45,865 nt of DNA. Source: Anaerotignum lactatifermentans DSM 14214 (GTDB taxonomy: Bacteria > Bacillota > Clostridia > Lachnospirales > Anaerotignaceae). Both the position numbers and the translations under genes were made by a program. How positions within the stretch are numbered: the first letter of the stretch is position 1; every line of letters begins with the position of its first letter. Below are positions 8,579 through 16,603 of the stretch, in pieces. The stretch spans positions 1-45,865 of the forward strand of contig NZ_FRAH01000025.1 in assembly GCF_900142265.1 (NCBI RefSeq), written 5' to 3'. Below the pieces are notes generated by a model. It saw only the letters and a list, made by a program, of their open reading frames with translations. It was not told the DNA's origin and ran no database searches.

Positions 8579-10045
8579 TTAGAAAATGACGCCGCTAATG
8601 TTTGTGATCCAGTCTGTCAGGCACTGGGGGAATGCCCCGAATGCCACCGCTGCCAATGCCAAAAGAATCAGCGGAACCGTCATCAGGTAATTGGGCTCTT
8701 TCTTTTTCAGACTGCCGTAATCAAAATCTTTTCCCGGGAAAAATGCCGCCGATACGATGGGCAGCAGATACCCCGCCGTCAGCAATGCGCTGACCATAAG
8801 CACTGCAACACCAACAAGCCCTAAAGTGCCGAAGTCCGGCTGCAGACCACCCTGTGCCAGATACCATTTGCTGACAAAACCGGCTGTGGGCGGAATCCCG
8901 ATAAGGGACAGAGAAGCAATGGCAAATGTCCACATAACGATGGGCATTTCCTTTCCCAGTCCTTTCAGTTCATATACGAATGTTTTACCTGTTTTGTAAA
9001 TGATAGCGCCTGCTCCAAGGAACAGAATATTCTTTGCCACCGCATGGAATACCACCTGCATGAGTGCACCCAAGAATCCCAGTGGATGCAGCAGGAACAG
9101 CCCAAAGAGCACATAAGAAACCTGACTGACTGTGGAGTATGCCAGACGGCGTTTCAGCAATTTTTCTTTATATGCCAGCATGGAACCCATAAATACGGTG
9201 ATGATGGCAAGGGTCAGCAGTGTATTCTGCACCCAAGTACCGCGGATAAAATCAGGTCCTACCAGATAATATGTCACACGGATGATGGCAATGACACCGC
9301 CTTTTGTGATGATACCGGAAAGGACGGCAGATGCCGGTGAAGGTGCCACAGGATGAGCTGTAGGCAGCCATGCGTGCAGCGGGAACATACCCGCTTTACA
9401 GCCAAAACCGATCATCATCAGGAAGTATACTGCCAGCAATACATTTTCATTGCCTGCCAACAGTTCCAGATTCAATGTACCGCCGGGCATGAATGTGGTG
9501 GTATCGCAATAGCTGTTCAGGAAGAAGAAGCCCATAAGCCCCAAACCTGCGCCAAATACGGAATACCCCAGATATTTCATACCAGCCCGTACCGCTTCTG
9601 GTGTTCCTGTATGGATAACCAGAGGCAATGTAAGAAGTGTCATGTATTCATAAGATAAATATAATGTCATCATGTTCGCAGAGAAACAAAGGCTCATAAG
9701 CGCTCCCAGCGACATGGTATAAAACATAAAGAACCGTGCCGGTTTCTGTTCATGTTTCATGTATTCAAAGGCATAAATCCCTGCCAGCAGCCAAATGATG
9801 CAAATCATGCAGGCAAAAAGCTTAGCAAGACCATCTGTGTGGTATGCCAGCGCAAGACGGTCTGTCATCTGCCACAGGGTGAAGGTATATTCCCCCATGG
9901 ACAAATAGAGCACCGCCCCAAGTTCTATGACCAGTGTTGCAAACACTAGTAAATTCCGCTGTTTTTCCTGTTTCTGAAAGCCGATGACAATGCCGGCAAT
10001 CACGGGAAACAATAAAGGAAACAGCAGGATTGCATTTCCGTTCAT
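8579..10045 (-). CDS. Antiporter-type subunit, MrpD/NuoM-like (second copy in operon)
   Basis: Protein of 488 residues and about 14 helices. Conserved Glu (LSYEYMTL), Lys (GCKAGMFPLHAWLP) and Lys (AGFVSKWYLAQGG) indicate an intact ion path. It lies 18 bases upstream of the third copy and 32 bases downstream of the first. The ribosome site is weak (TAGGTGAT). Family knowledge places it in the MrpD/NuoM/NuoN group; which ion it moves cannot be read from sequence. Confidence 0.9.
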   Translation of the reverse strand: MNGNAILLFPLLFPVIAGIVIGFQKQEKQRNLLVFATLVIELGAVLYLSMGEYTFTLWQMTDRLALAYHTDGLAKLFACMICIIWLLAGIYAFEYMKHEQKPARFFMFYTMSLGALMSLCFSANMMTLYLSYEYMTLLTLPLVIHTGTPEAVRAGMKYLGYSVFGAGLGLMGFFFLNSYCDTTTFMPGGTLNLELLAGNENVLLAVYFLMMIGFGCKAGMFPLHAWLPTAHPVAPSPASAVLSGIITKGGVIAIIRVTYYLVGPDFIRGTWVQNTLLTLAIITVFMGSMLAYKEKLLKRRLAYSTVSQVSYVLFGLFLLHPLGFLGALMQVVFHAVAKNILFLGAGAIIYKTGKTFVYELKGLGKEMPIVMWTFAIASLSLIGIPPTAGFVSKWYLAQGGLQPDFGTLGLVGVAVLMVSALLTAGYLLPIVSAAFFPGKDFDYGSLKKKEPNYLMTVPLILLALAAVAFGAFPQCLTDWITNISGVIF

Positions 10046-10077
10046 TTTTTATCACCTATCCCCTCATGCTCCCGTTG

Positions 10078-11586
10078 TTACTGCAGCAAAATGATGCCCC
10101 GTTCAATGACTTCGATAAATGGACGATAATATACGCCCAACGCGATATTGATCAGCACAAACAAAATGATACAAACGCCAAAAGCCGGCGAAACAGAAAC
10201 ACGTGTCTGTTCTTCTCCTTCTGTCTTGACAGGTGTCCAGATTGCGATAACGGAAGGCAGGAAATACATTGCGTTCAGGATCATGCTGATCCCCAGGACG
10301 ATCAAAACCGCTGCCATTTTCCCCGGCGAGTATACAGATGCCGTTGCGAAATACAGCTTAGAGATAAAGCCTACAAACAGCGGCACACCGACCATGGACA
10401 ATGCCCCGACCGTAAAGCCGATGCCTGCCAGAGGATTTCTTCTTGCAGCACCTCTCAGATAATAAATCTGTTCTTTGCCGCCGCTGTCCTGCACCATCTG
10501 ACCGCAGCAAAGGAACAGCATGGATTTTGTCACCGCATGGGCAAGGATATGGAAGCAAGCCGCAACCATGGCAATTCTGGTAGACATGCCGATACCCATG
10601 TAGATATACCCAATCTGTGCCACGGAAGAATAAGCAAGCATACGTTTCATACGGGTTTCCCGCATGGCGTACACAGACCCCATGACCATACCAGCCAGAC
10701 CAAATACAAACAGAATGTCAATGATTTTCAGCTGCAGCATAACATCTACGGAAAATACACTATAAATCAGTTTGATGGCAAGGAAGATGTAGCTTTTCAG
10801 CACCAGACCGGACAACACCCCACTGGATGTGGGAACTGCTGCCTGATAAGCGCCGGGCAGCATGGAATGGAAAGGGAAAAGCGCGCTTTTGATGGCAAGA
10901 CCGATGAACACAAACCCTGTTACTACCAACAGGGGGAATGTATACTGTCCTGTTGCCACCAGTTCCACAATGGCTTCTTTCATCTGGGGGAACAGCAGGT
11001 GTCCTGTAATGCTGTACAGGATGCTGATCCCCAGCAAAATGGTACCGGAACCCAGCAAACTAATTACCAGATAGTGTGTGGTACCTACCATTGCCTGAGC
11101 AGTCCCCTTTGCCATAATCAGGGCACAGGAAGCAATGGTCAGAATTTCGATAAATACATAAGCTGTGAAAATATCGTTTGTATACGCCAATGCCAGCATG
11201 GAACCAAACAAGGCATTGAGCATAATGAAATAAAAGCTCTGTTTTTCAGGCACAATATCATGGAAAATAAATTCCTGACCGCCTGTAGTTGTCAGCAGCA
11301 TAACCACACTGAAAATCAGTGCCATCATGGCTTCCAGCGGGCCTGCACGCAGTTCGTTGCCCCAAGGTGCGGGAAAATGCCCCATCATGAATGTGAAGGA
11401 TTCCCCTGTGGTTGTCACATTGACCAGCAGGATTGCCGACATGATTGCAACAATAAGCACCATCAGCGCATGTACTTTATAGGCAGTCTTTCCGTTCTTA
11501 ATCAGCGGTGTGATGATGCCGCAGAACATTGCCAGAAAAATGCTGAAGAAGGGAATGTTGTGTATCCAATTCACATGCTCCATCAT
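10078..11586 (-). CDS. Antiporter-type subunit, MrpD/MbhH-like (first copy in operon)
   Basis: Protein of 502 residues directly after the MnhC-like gene, the position of MrpD/MbhH in canonical operons. The ATGA overlap with mnhC shows translational coupling, and GGGAGG precedes it. Conserved residues: Glu in VFIEILTI, Lys in AIKSALFPFHSMLP, Lys in VGFISKLYFA. The helical core is normal in length. Of the four antiporter-like subunits this one best fits the true MrpD by gene order. Confidence 0.9.
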   Translation of the reverse strand: MMEHVNWIHNIPFFSIFLAMFCGIITPLIKNGKTAYKVHALMVLIVAIMSAILLVNVTTTGESFTFMMGHFPAPWGNELRAGPLEAMMALIFSVVMLLTTTGGQEFIFHDIVPEKQSFYFIMLNALFGSMLALAYTNDIFTAYVFIEILTIASCALIMAKGTAQAMVGTTHYLVISLLGSGTILLGISILYSITGHLLFPQMKEAIVELVATGQYTFPLLVVTGFVFIGLAIKSALFPFHSMLPGAYQAAVPTSSGVLSGLVLKSYIFLAIKLIYSVFSVDVMLQLKIIDILFVFGLAGMVMGSVYAMRETRMKRMLAYSSVAQIGYIYMGIGMSTRIAMVAACFHILAHAVTKSMLFLCCGQMVQDSGGKEQIYYLRGAARRNPLAGIGFTVGALSMVGVPLFVGFISKLYFATASVYSPGKMAAVLIVLGISMILNAMYFLPSVIAIWTPVKTEGEEQTRVSVSPAFGVCIILFVLINIALGVYYRPFIEVIERGIILLQ

Positions 11587-11957
11587 TCACCCTCCCTTTC
11601 TCTGGACAACCGCATGATTTCGTCCATATTCAGTGTGCCGTAATGTTTATACAGCCGTTGTACCAGTGCCAGAGAAAAAGCCGTAATGCTGACAGAAACA
11701 ACGATGCCTGTCAGCACCAGACCCGCTGGTACCGGATTGATGTAATAATCCGCATCAATGATGCCGTTTGACAAAATGGGGGCGACTCTGCCGTTGATGT
11801 AGCCTTTTGCTGCCAAGAACAGGTATACTGCCGTATCCATGATGTTCAAACCTATGAATTTTTTAATCAAGTTATTTTGCAGAAGCAAATTCATAAATCC
11901 AATACCAAACAGGATTACCGAAGCCGCTTCATAATAGTTAATCAGCAAATGACTCAT
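11583..11957 (-). CDS. mnhC: MnhC/MrpC (NuoK-like) subunit
   Basis: Small membrane protein of 124 residues with three helices, homologous to NuoK. It is a core antiporter subunit in Mrp, and MbhG in membrane-bound hydrogenases. I take the ATG at 11957 (MSHLLINYYEA) because AAAGGGG lies at the right distance; upstream in-frame codons would lie inside the previous gene and lack a site. The start follows the stop of the MnhB-domain gene by one base, and the 3' end overlaps the next gene as ATGA. Confidence 0.9.
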   Translation of the reverse strand: MSHLLINYYEAASVILFGIGFMNLLLQNNLIKKFIGLNIMDTAVYLFLAAKGYINGRVAPILSNGIIDADYYINPVPAGLVLTGIVVSVSITAFSLALVQRLYKHYGTLNMDEIMRLSREREGE

Positions 11958-11958
11958 A

Positions 11959-12864
11959 TCAGATATCCCCTTTTGTAAACAGTGCGTAAAATCCGTACAT
12001 GGTAGCGGCAACAATCAATCCAACACAGATATTCAGAGGCAGGATAAATCCGGCACTGAGAATATTGCCCGGTGTCCCCTTGGGAATGGCGTATCCCACA
12101 TGGTTTGCCCCTGTGAAGAAGGAATAACTCTTGCATGCGCAGTACGTCAGCAGGCAGGCAACGCTGATGCCTGTAAATGTCTTGAATGTAAAGAATGTCT
12201 GCATTTTCTTATGTCCGTTGGCAGCTGCATACAGAATCAGACCTGCACCGATGATGGAGCCGCCGGAGAAGCCGCCGCCGGGAGAAAGATGCCCGTTGAG
12301 AATAACGTAAATGCCGTAAAGGATAATCAACGGAGAAAGATACTTCGCGCCGACCTTCAAAATGGATTTGTGGTCTGCCGCATCCAGCATTTCGTCTTCC
12401 GCAATTTCCTTATCCTCTGCTTCACTGATGTTTTTCTTATCCCGTTTCAGCAGCATCAGTACGCAGATAACAGCCAGGAACAATACATTAGATTCCCCAA
12501 AGGTATCGAATGCACGATAGTCCAGAATCATGCCTGCTACAAAGTTGATAGCCCCTGTTTCTTCAATGCCTTTTTCCAGATAACGTTCCATGACCTCATT
12601 ATTGGCAGGGTCCATGGGATCGCCAAATGTTGGCAGATTGGATACCACCAGCAGCATGATGGTGATGAACACAATGGAGATCAATACACACAAAAACCAG
12701 TACAGCCCTTTATTGGACTTGATTTCCTGTATATTGGGACGTTTCAGCCATTGCCGTTTTTTCGGCTGTTCCCTTCTGGCGATGTATTCATCGGCATGAA
12801 TCAGGGCTTCCTCTCCGTTGATCCAAGCATTCAGTTTTCGCCAGAACGATTTTTCTTCTTTCAT
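11959..12864 (-). CDS. Fused MbhE-like + MnhB-domain subunit
   Basis: Protein of 301 residues made of three parts. Residues 1-50 are a charged cytoplasmic leader. Residues about 55-140 have one or two helices and the MbhE-like pattern (LPTFGDP, ETGAINFVAG, LDYRAFDTFGES). After a charged linker (DKKNISEAEDKEIAEDEM), residues about 170-300 are an MnhB domain with the hallmark HLSPGGGFSGG. In Mrp, the MbhE piece is the C-terminus of MrpA and MnhB is separate; in Thermococcus Mbh the two are separate genes (mbhE, mbhF). Here they form one chain. It starts after mbhD with a one-base gap (GGGTTAATATG). Confidence 0.88.
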   Translation of the reverse strand: MKEEKSFWRKLNAWINGEEALIHADEYIARREQPKKRQWLKRPNIQEIKSNKGLYWFLCVLISIVFITIMLLVVSNLPTFGDPMDPANNEVMERYLEKGIEETGAINFVAGMILDYRAFDTFGESNVLFLAVICVLMLLKRDKKNISEAEDKEIAEDEMLDAADHKSILKVGAKYLSPLIILYGIYVILNGHLSPGGGFSGGSIIGAGLILYAAANGHKKMQTFFTFKTFTGISVACLLTYCACKSYSFFTGANHVGYAIPKGTPGNILSAGFILPLNICVGLIVAATMYGFYALFTKGDI

Positions 12865-12865
12865 A

Positions 12866-13132
12866 TTAACCCTCTCTTGTACCTTTCAGCGCATGTACTT
12901 TTTTCAGCGTGAGGAAGAACAATACGCTGTCTACGCCTGCGCCAACTGCCGCTTCTGTAATGGCAAGGTCAGGCGACTGTAAAAATACCCAGATAATTGC
13001 CATGATGGAGCTGTACCCCATAAAAACAATTACCGCAATAAACAAATTTCTTGTAACCGATACCCCAATGGCACTGGCAATCAAAAATACCACCAGCAGC
13101 ATTTGTATGATTGTACTGACTTCCATACTCAT
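12866..13132 (-). CDS. MbhD-like subunit (DUF4040)
   Basis: Hydrophobic protein of 88 residues with three helices and the hallmark PDLAITEAAVGAG, the MbhD signature that in Mrp systems forms part of the MrpA C-terminus. Its start overlaps the MnhG stop as ATGA; an ATG two codons downstream is an alternative. The next gene supplies the MbhE part, so the MrpA C-terminal region is divided between two genes here. Confidence 0.88.
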   Translation of the reverse strand: MSMEVSTIIQMLLVVFLIASAIGVSVTRNLFIAVIVFMGYSSIMAIIWVFLQSPDLAITEAAVGAGVDSVLFFLTLKKVHALKGTREG

Positions 13133-13434
13133 TTGCCATGCACCCTTTCATCGTAGTCCTTATTCGTCAGCATTTCCACCTTCCCGATCATATGAGAAGC
13201 GATGGGACTGGACATCCAGAAAAACAGGATCATCAGAATATATTTTGCAATGTGGAACACATCATGACCTAAAATGATAAGTCCAATGACTACCAATCCC
13301 AGCCCCATGGTGTCACCCATTGCTGCCGCATGCATACGGTTCATCACATATTTCAGGCGGTAGATTCCCAGCAGTGACAAGGCAAATACAATGGTGCCCA
13401 TGCAAATAAAAATACCAGCTATGATCTCTCTCAT
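13129..13434 (-). CDS. mnhG: MnhG/MrpG antiporter subunit
   Basis: PhaG/MnhG family protein of 101 residues and three helices. Recognisable features: GIYRLKYVMNRMHAAAMGDTMG near residue 30 and a charged C-terminus. The start at 13434 overlaps the end of mnhF as ATGA; longer in-frame extension into mnhF is not credible. It is a small auxiliary subunit needed for Mrp complex assembly in characterised systems. Confidence 0.92.
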   Translation of the reverse strand: MREIIAGIFICMGTIVFALSLLGIYRLKYVMNRMHAAAMGDTMGLGLVVIGLIILGHDVFHIAKYILMILFFWMSSPIASHMIGKVEMLTNKDYDERVHGK

Positions 13435-13751
13435 TGCTTTTCCGCCTCCTGTTCTTTCCGTTTCAGATACAATTCGCGCCCCTTGTGGTGCAGTGTAACC
13501 ACGTGGCAGATGATGACCACTGCCAAGAAGCTCAGCAGTGTATAAACCAGTGCCACATCCACCAACATGGATTCTTTCAGATATGCCGATAAAATACAAA
13601 TGATTGCTGTTGTCATGGTGCCGATCATATTGATGGCAACGATACGGTCTGTGAATCTAGGTCCCCGTACCGCTCTTGCAAAGGCAAGAAAAATACCGAT
13701 AATCAGCAGCACCATGCTGCCTTCCATAATTCTGTCCAATAGTACACTCAT
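13431..13751 (-). CDS. mnhF: MnhF/MrpF antiporter subunit
   Basis: MnhF/PhaF family protein of 106 residues: three helices, the conserved ARAVRGPRFTDRIVAIN loop and VDVALVYTLLSF, and a basic C-terminal tail that is longer than usual. TTGGAGGAA precedes the ATG. It lies 3 bases after mnhE and overlaps mnhG. Confidence 0.92.
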   Translation of the reverse strand: MSVLLDRIMEGSMVLLIIGIFLAFARAVRGPRFTDRIVAINMIGTMTTAIICILSAYLKESMLVDVALVYTLLSFLAVVIICHVVTLHHKGRELYLKRKEQEAEKQ

Positions 13752-13754
13752 GGC

Positions 13755-14213
13755 TTATTCCTCCAACTTTCTCAGCTGCTTGACAAATACCGATTCTTCG
13801 ATGCCTTCTGTAAAGGATTTGTCCAAAGCATGAATGGTGTATTTGTTATCCTCCAGTGCAACTGTATAGGTACCCGGCGTCAGTGTAATACAGTTTGCCA
13901 GTGTAACCCTTGCTACTTCTGTTTTCAAATCTGTTTCGAAGGTATAAAACGTCGGATCTGCTTCCAGCCCGGGAGAAAGAATGATGCGGATAACAGCCAG
14001 ATTGGACTTAATCACTTCCCAAACCAGAATGATGCCATATTTGATGAAACGAGGGATTTTGGCAATCAGCTTCAAGTCATTCTGAATGCTGTAATCCATA
14101 TGTTTGGTCATAAACCAGTACAACCAACCGCAGATTACCAGACCAAACAGGAAAATCTCCAGAGTCACCTTGCCGCTGAATATAAACCACAATATAAGCA
14201 AAATCAGGTACAT
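13755..14213 (-). CDS. mnhE: MnhE/MrpE antiporter subunit
   Basis: First gene of the operon, 152 residues when started at the ATG at 14213. GGAGGGA lies 7 bases before that codon, while the upstream ATG at 14240 would place the ribosome site inside the gene. MnhE pattern: two N-terminal helices, WEVIKSNLAVIRIIL, and a soluble C-terminal domain with the TPGTYTVALED motif. E-F-G leading the operon is the Mbh-type order (Thermococcus mbhA-B-C) rather than the Bacillus Mrp order A-B-C-D-E-F-G. Confidence 0.92.
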   Translation of the reverse strand: MYLILLILWFIFSGKVTLEIFLFGLVICGWLYWFMTKHMDYSIQNDLKLIAKIPRFIKYGIILVWEVIKSNLAVIRIILSPGLEADPTFYTFETDLKTEVARVTLANCITLTPGTYTVALEDNKYTIHALDKSFTEGIEESVFVKQLRKLEE

Positions 14214-14320
14214 TCCATCATCCCTCCGCAAAAGCTGCAAAAATCAAAACCATTGTTGCTGGCACCCATCGGTTCTAAAATATTAGCCGATAGTGTCCTT
14301 GTATTGTAATCCAATGTCTA
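14214..14320 (-). promoter_or_regulatory. Structured leader of the antiporter operon
   Basis: A 5' leader of about 100 bases. A hairpin can be drawn on the minus strand: ATCGG CTAA TATT TTAG AA CCGAT (about 14260-14284), nine pairs with a two-base bulge. No terminator follows it. I cannot match it to a named riboswitch. Confidence 0.4.
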
Positions 14321-14321
14321 T

Positions 14322-14350
14322 ATTATGATTTACATACAGGAAAATGTCAA
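14322..14350 (-). promoter_or_regulatory. sigma-A type promoter of the antiporter operon
   Basis: Minus strand TTGACA (14345-14350), 17-base spacer, CATAAT (14322-14327). It lies about 110 bases before mnhE. Confidence 0.8.
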
Positions 14351-14737
14351 GTGACATAGTGCTATATGACGGTTTATTTCCTAACATTTTCTTAACACGG
14401 CACTTTTTATTGTTTAATATGTATATTTTCTTTGGAAAATAACTATTTTTATATGCATTATATACAATTTCGTGGTATTTAAAACAACACAAAAACAAAG
14501 TAAAAATTGCCTCTTTTGCCTATTTTTCAAGCAGAACAGGCATTTTCTTATTTTGCATATGTTGTATGACAAGAATTCGATTTTTCTTGATTTTTTTACC
14601 TTTTTGAAGTGGAATCTCCCTTATCGTATCTTTGATTACAAAATGAATCCTTTTGTTTTTTGTCGTAGACACAATGCACATTGTAATTTTTTTACAAAAT
14701 TGGGTATAAAATGTTTCTTCCCATATGAAATATAAAT
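14351..14737. other. AT-rich intergenic region with no supported gene
   Basis: Very AT-rich sequence between the antiporter operon promoter and the permease terminator. Short open frames exist on both strands, but none has a ribosome site or protein-like composition. I see no further element. Confidence 0.6.
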
Positions 14738-14772
14738 AAAAAACAGATACTCAAAGAGAGTATCTGTTTTAG
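14738..14772 (-). terminator. Terminator of the permease gene
   Basis: Stem AACAGATACTC / GAGTATCTGTT with flanking T-runs, about 45 bases after the permease stop. Confidence 0.85.
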
Positions 14773-14817
14773 AGGGAATTTTAATGAATACAAAAATTTG
14801 CAGTTTTTTGTTATTTT

Positions 14818-16152
14818 TTATCTTGCATTTTTACCTTTTGTTGTTGCCGCATATACGGGAATACCGATCAGTGTTACAACGATACTGATAGCGGAAAGAA
14901 CTGTTGTCTGCAAACCAGACATAAACAGCTGGTTGATGATTACATACAGACCACTGATGATGGCAATAGCAGGAATTACAGGATACAGAGGAACTTTGTA
15001 TGTTCTAACTGTATCAGGCTGTGTCTTACGCAGACGGATCACTGCCATAAATGTCAGTGTATAGAAAATCCAGCAAGAGAATACAGCCAGGTTTGTCAGC
15101 ATGTTGAACTGACCACTGACAGCGTACAGAGCGCCCAGAATACTTACCAGCAGGATTGCATTGAAAGGTACCTGTGTTTTGCTCAGTTTTGCCAGAGATT
15201 TGCTGCCGGGCAGAGTGCCTTCTGCTGCCAGAGAGTAGCATACACGAGAACCAGACAGAACGAAACCGTTTGCTGCACCCAATACGGAGATCATGATACC
15301 AACGGAAATGATCTTACCGCCGAAATCGCCGAATACTGCAATGGCTACTGCAGATGCAGGCACCGCGATATTCATCATTTCATCTGCAGGCAGTACCCAC
15401 AGGTATGCCAGGTTGATAACGAAGTAAACAGCCATGATGATGGATACACCACCAACGATTGCTACAGGCAGGTCTTTGCCGGGGTTTTTCATTTCCCCTG
15501 CGATAGCACCTACGTTTGTCCAGCCTTCAAATGCGAACAGTACCGCGATCATCAGCTGACCCAGAACAACTGCGGGGTTCAGATCGGGACCGATCATGGG
15601 GCTGAAAATGGGATTGTCGCCGGAACCTTTGATAAAGCCGAATACCATCAACAGAATCAAAGGAATCAGTTTACAAATCGTAAATACAACCTGTGCGCCG
15701 CCGCCTACTGCGGAGCCCAGACCGTTCAAAACAATAACGATAATAATTGCTACAATTGCTACAGGCAGGATCAAACCGTCCCCTACGAACAATGCTGCCT
15801 GCTGTGCAAATGCTACAGAAAGTGCTGCGATCATGGCGGGGTAGAACAGAATGGTCTGCATCCAACCAGCCAGGAAACCTACCTTTCTACCAAATGCTTC
15901 TTCCAGATATGCAACCATACCACCTGTTTTAGGAATCATGATTGCTACTTCCGCAAAGGTCATTGCCGCCGCAATACATACAAGACCAGTGATCAGCCAT
16001 GCAATCATACCCAGACCTGGTGCGCCGCCTGTGGCTGTATAGATTGCCTGTGGCTTCAGAAATACCCCAGAACCAATTACACATCCGACTACTGTTGCCA
16101 TTGCAGTAGAGATACCCAAATTCTTTTTCAGTTCCTGTTTGTTATTTTCCAT
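14818..16152 (-). CDS. APC-superfamily amino-acid permease (LAT/SteT-like)
   Basis: Transporter of 444 residues with about 12 helices. The first helix carries the substrate-binding break GCVIGSGVFLKP typical of APC exchangers, and TM6 contains FAFEGWTNVGAIAGE. Closest in style to SteT-type exchangers of Bacillus. A tandem glycine riboswitch with terminator precedes it, so glycine, or an amino acid exchanged for it, is the likely substrate. GGAGGATGATTT precedes the ATG. Single-gene unit with its own promoter and terminator. Confidence 0.92.
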   Translation of the reverse strand: MENNKQELKKNLGISTAMATVVGCVIGSGVFLKPQAIYTATGGAPGLGMIAWLITGLVCIAAAMTFAEVAIMIPKTGGMVAYLEEAFGRKVGFLAGWMQTILFYPAMIAALSVAFAQQAALFVGDGLILPVAIVAIIIVIVLNGLGSAVGGGAQVVFTICKLIPLILLMVFGFIKGSGDNPIFSPMIGPDLNPAVVLGQLMIAVLFAFEGWTNVGAIAGEMKNPGKDLPVAIVGGVSIIMAVYFVINLAYLWVLPADEMMNIAVPASAVAIAVFGDFGGKIISVGIMISVLGAANGFVLSGSRVCYSLAAEGTLPGSKSLAKLSKTQVPFNAILLVSILGALYAVSGQFNMLTNLAVFSCWIFYTLTFMAVIRLRKTQPDTVRTYKVPLYPVIPAIAIISGLYVIINQLFMSGLQTTVLSAISIVVTLIGIPVYAATTKGKNAR

Positions 16153-16195
16153 AAATCATCCTCCTTCATCTTTTTTCGAAAATCACCGCTCTGGA

Positions 16196-16248
16196 CAATA
16201 AAAGAGGATATGTAGGCACACTGCACCATGTTTGCCTGCATATCCTCT
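16196..16248 (-). terminator. Riboswitch-controlled terminator in the permease leader
   Basis: Minus strand stem AGAGGATATG / CATATCCTCT (16239-16248 with 16203-16212), followed by TTTTATT. Its 5' arm shares bases with the 3' strand of aptamer-2 P1 (CAGAG, 16247-16251), so aptamer and terminator compete. This fits a glycine-ON antitermination switch. Confidence 0.8.
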
Positions 16249-16415
16249 CTGTATCTTTGCCTGAAAGTTTTACTTCTACGGCGATTTCATCGTAAATGAA
16301 ATACTTTCCAGAGCTCCATCCACAAAGGGTCTGTTTACCTGAAAGATTCTCCACAGTCGGCGGCTGCGGATTGCTTCATCGGTTTCGAACGTCCGAAGTC
16401 TCCCCTCTGCATCAA
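16245..16415 (-). promoter_or_regulatory. Tandem glycine riboswitch (two aptamers)
   Basis: Two copies of the glycine-aptamer core are visible on the minus strand. Aptamer 1 (about 16325-16412) has GGGGAGAC, then CCGATGAAGCAA and TCTTTCAGGTAAACAGACC. Aptamer 2 (16247-16313) has CTCTGGAAAGT, GCCGTAGAAGTAA and CTTTCAGGCAAAGATACAGAG. These match the family pattern GGAGAG...CCGAAGGGGCAA...CTCTCAGGCAAAAGGAC. The aptamers are joined by a short linker (about 11 bases) as in cooperative tandem switches. Confidence 0.88.
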
Positions 16416-16443
16416 CTGGCTTCCCTATGATTTTCTTATAGAT

Positions 16444-16472
16444 AGTATATAAAAAAATACAGAATTTGTCAA
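16444..16472 (-). promoter_or_regulatory. sigma-A type promoter upstream of the glycine riboswitch
   Basis: Minus strand TTGACA (16467-16472), 17-base spacer, TATACT (16444-16449). Transcription would start about 25 bases before aptamer 1. Confidence 0.85.
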
Positions 16473-16603
16473 TATTATTGATTAACTTTTTTCGCCTAAC
16501 TGAAATTTATTTCACTATTTATTACAAATGTACACAAAGAAAATACAATCATATTTTTTTGTTTTTCCTATAAAATATAAAAAGCCTTTTTTTGGAGGAA
16601 CTT

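Noticed and set aside
10030-11643. 537-codon plus-strand open frame opposite the antiporter genes
   Set aside because: Antisense shadow of two membrane-protein genes; the product is His/Gln/Cys-rich with no domain pattern.
14241-14320. Sodium-responsive riboswitch in the antiporter leader
   Set aside because: Only one hairpin can be drawn and I see no match to a known Na+ riboswitch core.
14472-14735. 87-codon plus-strand open frame in the AT-rich gap
   Set aside because: No ribosome site, very Phe/Cys/Asn-rich low-complexity composition, and explained by AT-rich DNA.
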